Assembly (NCBI GenBank): GCA_037974965.1
Contig: JBBPFI010000006.1
Location: 806,001 to 870,000 of the forward strand
DNA: 64,000 nt
Origin: Dacryopinax spathularia
Taxonomy: Eukaryota > Basidiomycota > Dacrymycetes > Dacrymycetales > Dacrymycetaceae
Direction of reading: 5' to 3'
The position numbers and the translations under genes are program-made. This document shows, piece by piece, positions 62,875 through 64,000 of the stretch (positions are counted from its first letter, which is position 1; each line of letters opens with the position of its first letter). The notes under the pieces are model-generated. The model was given only the letters and a program-made list of their open reading frames with translations. It did not search any database and was not told the DNA's origin.

Positions 62875-63489
62875 ATGCTTCATCGCGCCCTGCGGCCAGC
62901 AGCGAGAGCCTTGCGAAGGACGTCTCCCACTGCCTCTCGCGCGGCTGTTCAGCGACGATGGGAATCGCACGACTCGCACGGGTCGCATGATGCGCATGGA
63001 CCTAACCCTGCTTTCGACGCTGAGGCTCGGGAAGAATGTGCGTATATTCAAAACATCCTCATATCGTCGCGCTGACAGTGCCTTCAGCCTTCTTTACCCC
63101 TCTCTGGCGCAATGTCGCGATCGTCACTGTACTCGGATATGCGGCTTACGCCTTCTGGCCGCAACCCAAGGAAGGCGAGACGCCCTACCTCACCCGCGCG
63201 CTCTCCAGCGGCCAGACCACAGAACAGTCATTGGAGCACATAGAGCAACGTATAGCCTTCGTCCAGAAACAGGCGGAGCACAAGAAGGAGTCTGATGACG
63301 CTCCGCGGCCGCCTATCCATCGTTTCCGTTACAAGCAGTGCGTTGCCATGTACTCTATTCCCGTCCGCATACAGCTGAACCCCGAACAGCGCGTTTGACC
63401 AAGCAAGTCCGTACCTCATACCCGTTGGCACCCAAGCAGACCTGAGCGACGTCAAGATCAAGACGCGGGAGGATGCGTTCCACAAATAG
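62875..63489 (+). CDS. Small mitochondrial inner-membrane protein, candidate complex I 17.8 kDa-type subunit
   Basis: Three exons. The start at 62875 gives an Arg-rich presequence (MLHRALRPAARALRRTSPTA), then a His-rich stretch (SHDSHGSHDAHG), then across an intron the single membrane segment FFTPLWRNVAIVTVLGYAAY. The matrix or intermembrane part reads TPYLTRALSSGQTTEQSLEH, PPIHRFRYKHAFDQASPYLI (joined across the second intron) and PVGTQADLSDVKIKT. From memory this resembles the fungal-specific 17.8 kDa NADH:ubiquinone oxidoreductase accessory subunit, which has a similar TPY, PPVHRxRY, QASPxLxPVG and DLSDxxVK order. That match is the basis of the call; a generic mitochondrial protein is the alternative. 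Confidence 0.65.
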
Positions 63490-63580
63490 ATTTGTGTTTC
63501 TGCATGTCTAGAGACAAGGAATTAGGAATTGTAACATAATCATCTTCCTCTTTCCGCCCGCGCTTCCATTGTTCGCGCAT

Positions 63581-64000
63581 TCATTTCCTATTCACTCTCT
63601 GCTGCTGTATCTTCGCCCGCGCGGCCTCGGCAGCTCGCCTCGTCCCCTGCACACCCGCCCATCCCCTAGCCTGTAGCCACTTGACCACAGGAGGGGTGAT
63701 GCCAGCCACAATCCCAATGCGGAACGGGAGGAAGATGGTCTTGTGTATGCCATAAGCAAGGACGACCGCCGCCCAAACTCCCGTATTTCCCTTCTTCTCC
63801 ACGACCTCGCCCGCCTTCGCTCCGCTCGCAACCTCCACAGCCTCCTTGACATCCTCATCGTGTGCTTTCTGCGGCCACCAATCGCCCAAGAGCGCAAGCG
63901 TCTTCTCCTTCAGATAGTCCGTCACCTTCGTGACTTTCTCCTTTCCCAGCACCTGAATGAGCGCAAAGGCGATACTGAAGTCGATAACGCCAACAACGCC
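63581..64000 (-). CDS. FAM210/DUF1279 mitochondrial membrane protein, C-terminal part
   Basis: The stop is at 63581; the gene enters from the right edge, so the N-terminus and start are missing. Visible order: GVVGVIDFSIAFALIQVLG (first membrane segment), an amphipathic stretch with DYLKEKTLALLGDWW, a linker rich in Lys/Glu/Ala, then VWAAVVLAYGIHKTIFLPFR and IGIVAGITPPVVKWLQARGW. The pattern of a Tyr-x-His/Lys-Lys, Pro-x-Arg and TPP motif after the second helix fits DUF1279 proteins (FAM210A/B), which are mitochondrial and affect translation and membrane organisation. The C-terminus is a basic Ala/Arg/Gln helix ending VNRK. Confidence 0.78.
   Translation of the reverse strand, partial: GVVGVIDFSIAFALIQVLGKEKVTKVTDYLKEKTLALLGDWWPQKAHDEDVKEAVEVASGAKAGEVVEKKGNTGVWAAVVLAYGIHKTIFLPFRIGIVAGITPPVVKWLQARGWAGVQGTRRAAEAARAKIQQQRVNRK

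Noticed and set aside
1-64000. Mobile elements or virus-derived elements
   Set aside because: I searched for transposase, integrase, reverse transcriptase, capsid-type and long terminal repeat signals and found none; the only duplicated non-coding block lacks terminal repeats or coding parts.

Overview
The window is nuclear DNA of a filamentous or yeast-like fungus, almost certainly a basidiomycete. Genes are dense (about one per 2 kb). Introns are short, mostly 49 to 60 nt, with GTRNGT donors, CTNAY-type branch points and AG acceptors. Codon third positions are GC-rich. The gene set is that of a free-living fungus. I see no rRNA, no convincing tRNA, no CRISPR array, no transposase or reverse transcriptase, and no viral relic. 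All exon calls come from reading splice signals by eye.

Layout. 0-2.1 kb: two tandem minus-strand SDR-fold genes, the first cut by the window edge. 2.9-9.7 kb: three plus-strand genes, DNA polymerase kappa, a mitochondrial ABC1/ADCK1-type kinase (MCP2-like) and bleomycin hydrolase. 9.9-16.8 kb: three minus-strand housekeeping genes, BRE1 (H2B ubiquitin ligase), TLG2 (Qa-SNARE) and NAR1 (cytosolic Fe-S assembly). 17.2-24.9 kb is an accessory block: a secreted ferritin-like (Rds1-like) protein, an Smr-domain protein ending in a CaaX box, three small Gln/Pro/Tyr/Gly-rich proteins, and a third SDR paralogue. A 1.8 kb non-coding stretch with a duplicated block follows.

26.8-43.9 kb: aquaporin, CNNM/Mam3-type DUF21-CBS transporter, a 1176-residue membrane coiled-coil protein of unknown function, PAM16, a Tat-SF1/CUS2 splicing factor, a DUF4112 membrane protein and RPA43. 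44.1-64 kb: a further small Pro-rich protein related to those at 22-23.6 kb, a small coiled-coil protein, threonine deaminase ILV1, a C2H2 zinc-finger protein, an ELL elongation factor, an F-box/LRR protein, NMN adenylyltransferase, a complex I accessory-subunit candidate, and a FAM210/DUF1279 protein cut by the right edge.

The most unusual material is the 19-24 kb block plus its relative at 44 kb. Three small proteins (22057, 23195, 44740) share a terminal phase-1 intron after a Gln codon and a tiny basic last exon; two of them end in the same RRRGY tail. The Smr protein and its neighbour share an N-terminal amphipathic peptide ending in Cys-x-Pro, and the Smr protein also ends in CVIM, a textbook prenylation signal. 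Most genes of this block, and the SDR genes, have clear TATA boxes about 75 to 115 bp before the start codon, which suggests inducible expression. A coordinated set of membrane-attached, low-complexity proteins is my inference; their function is unknown.
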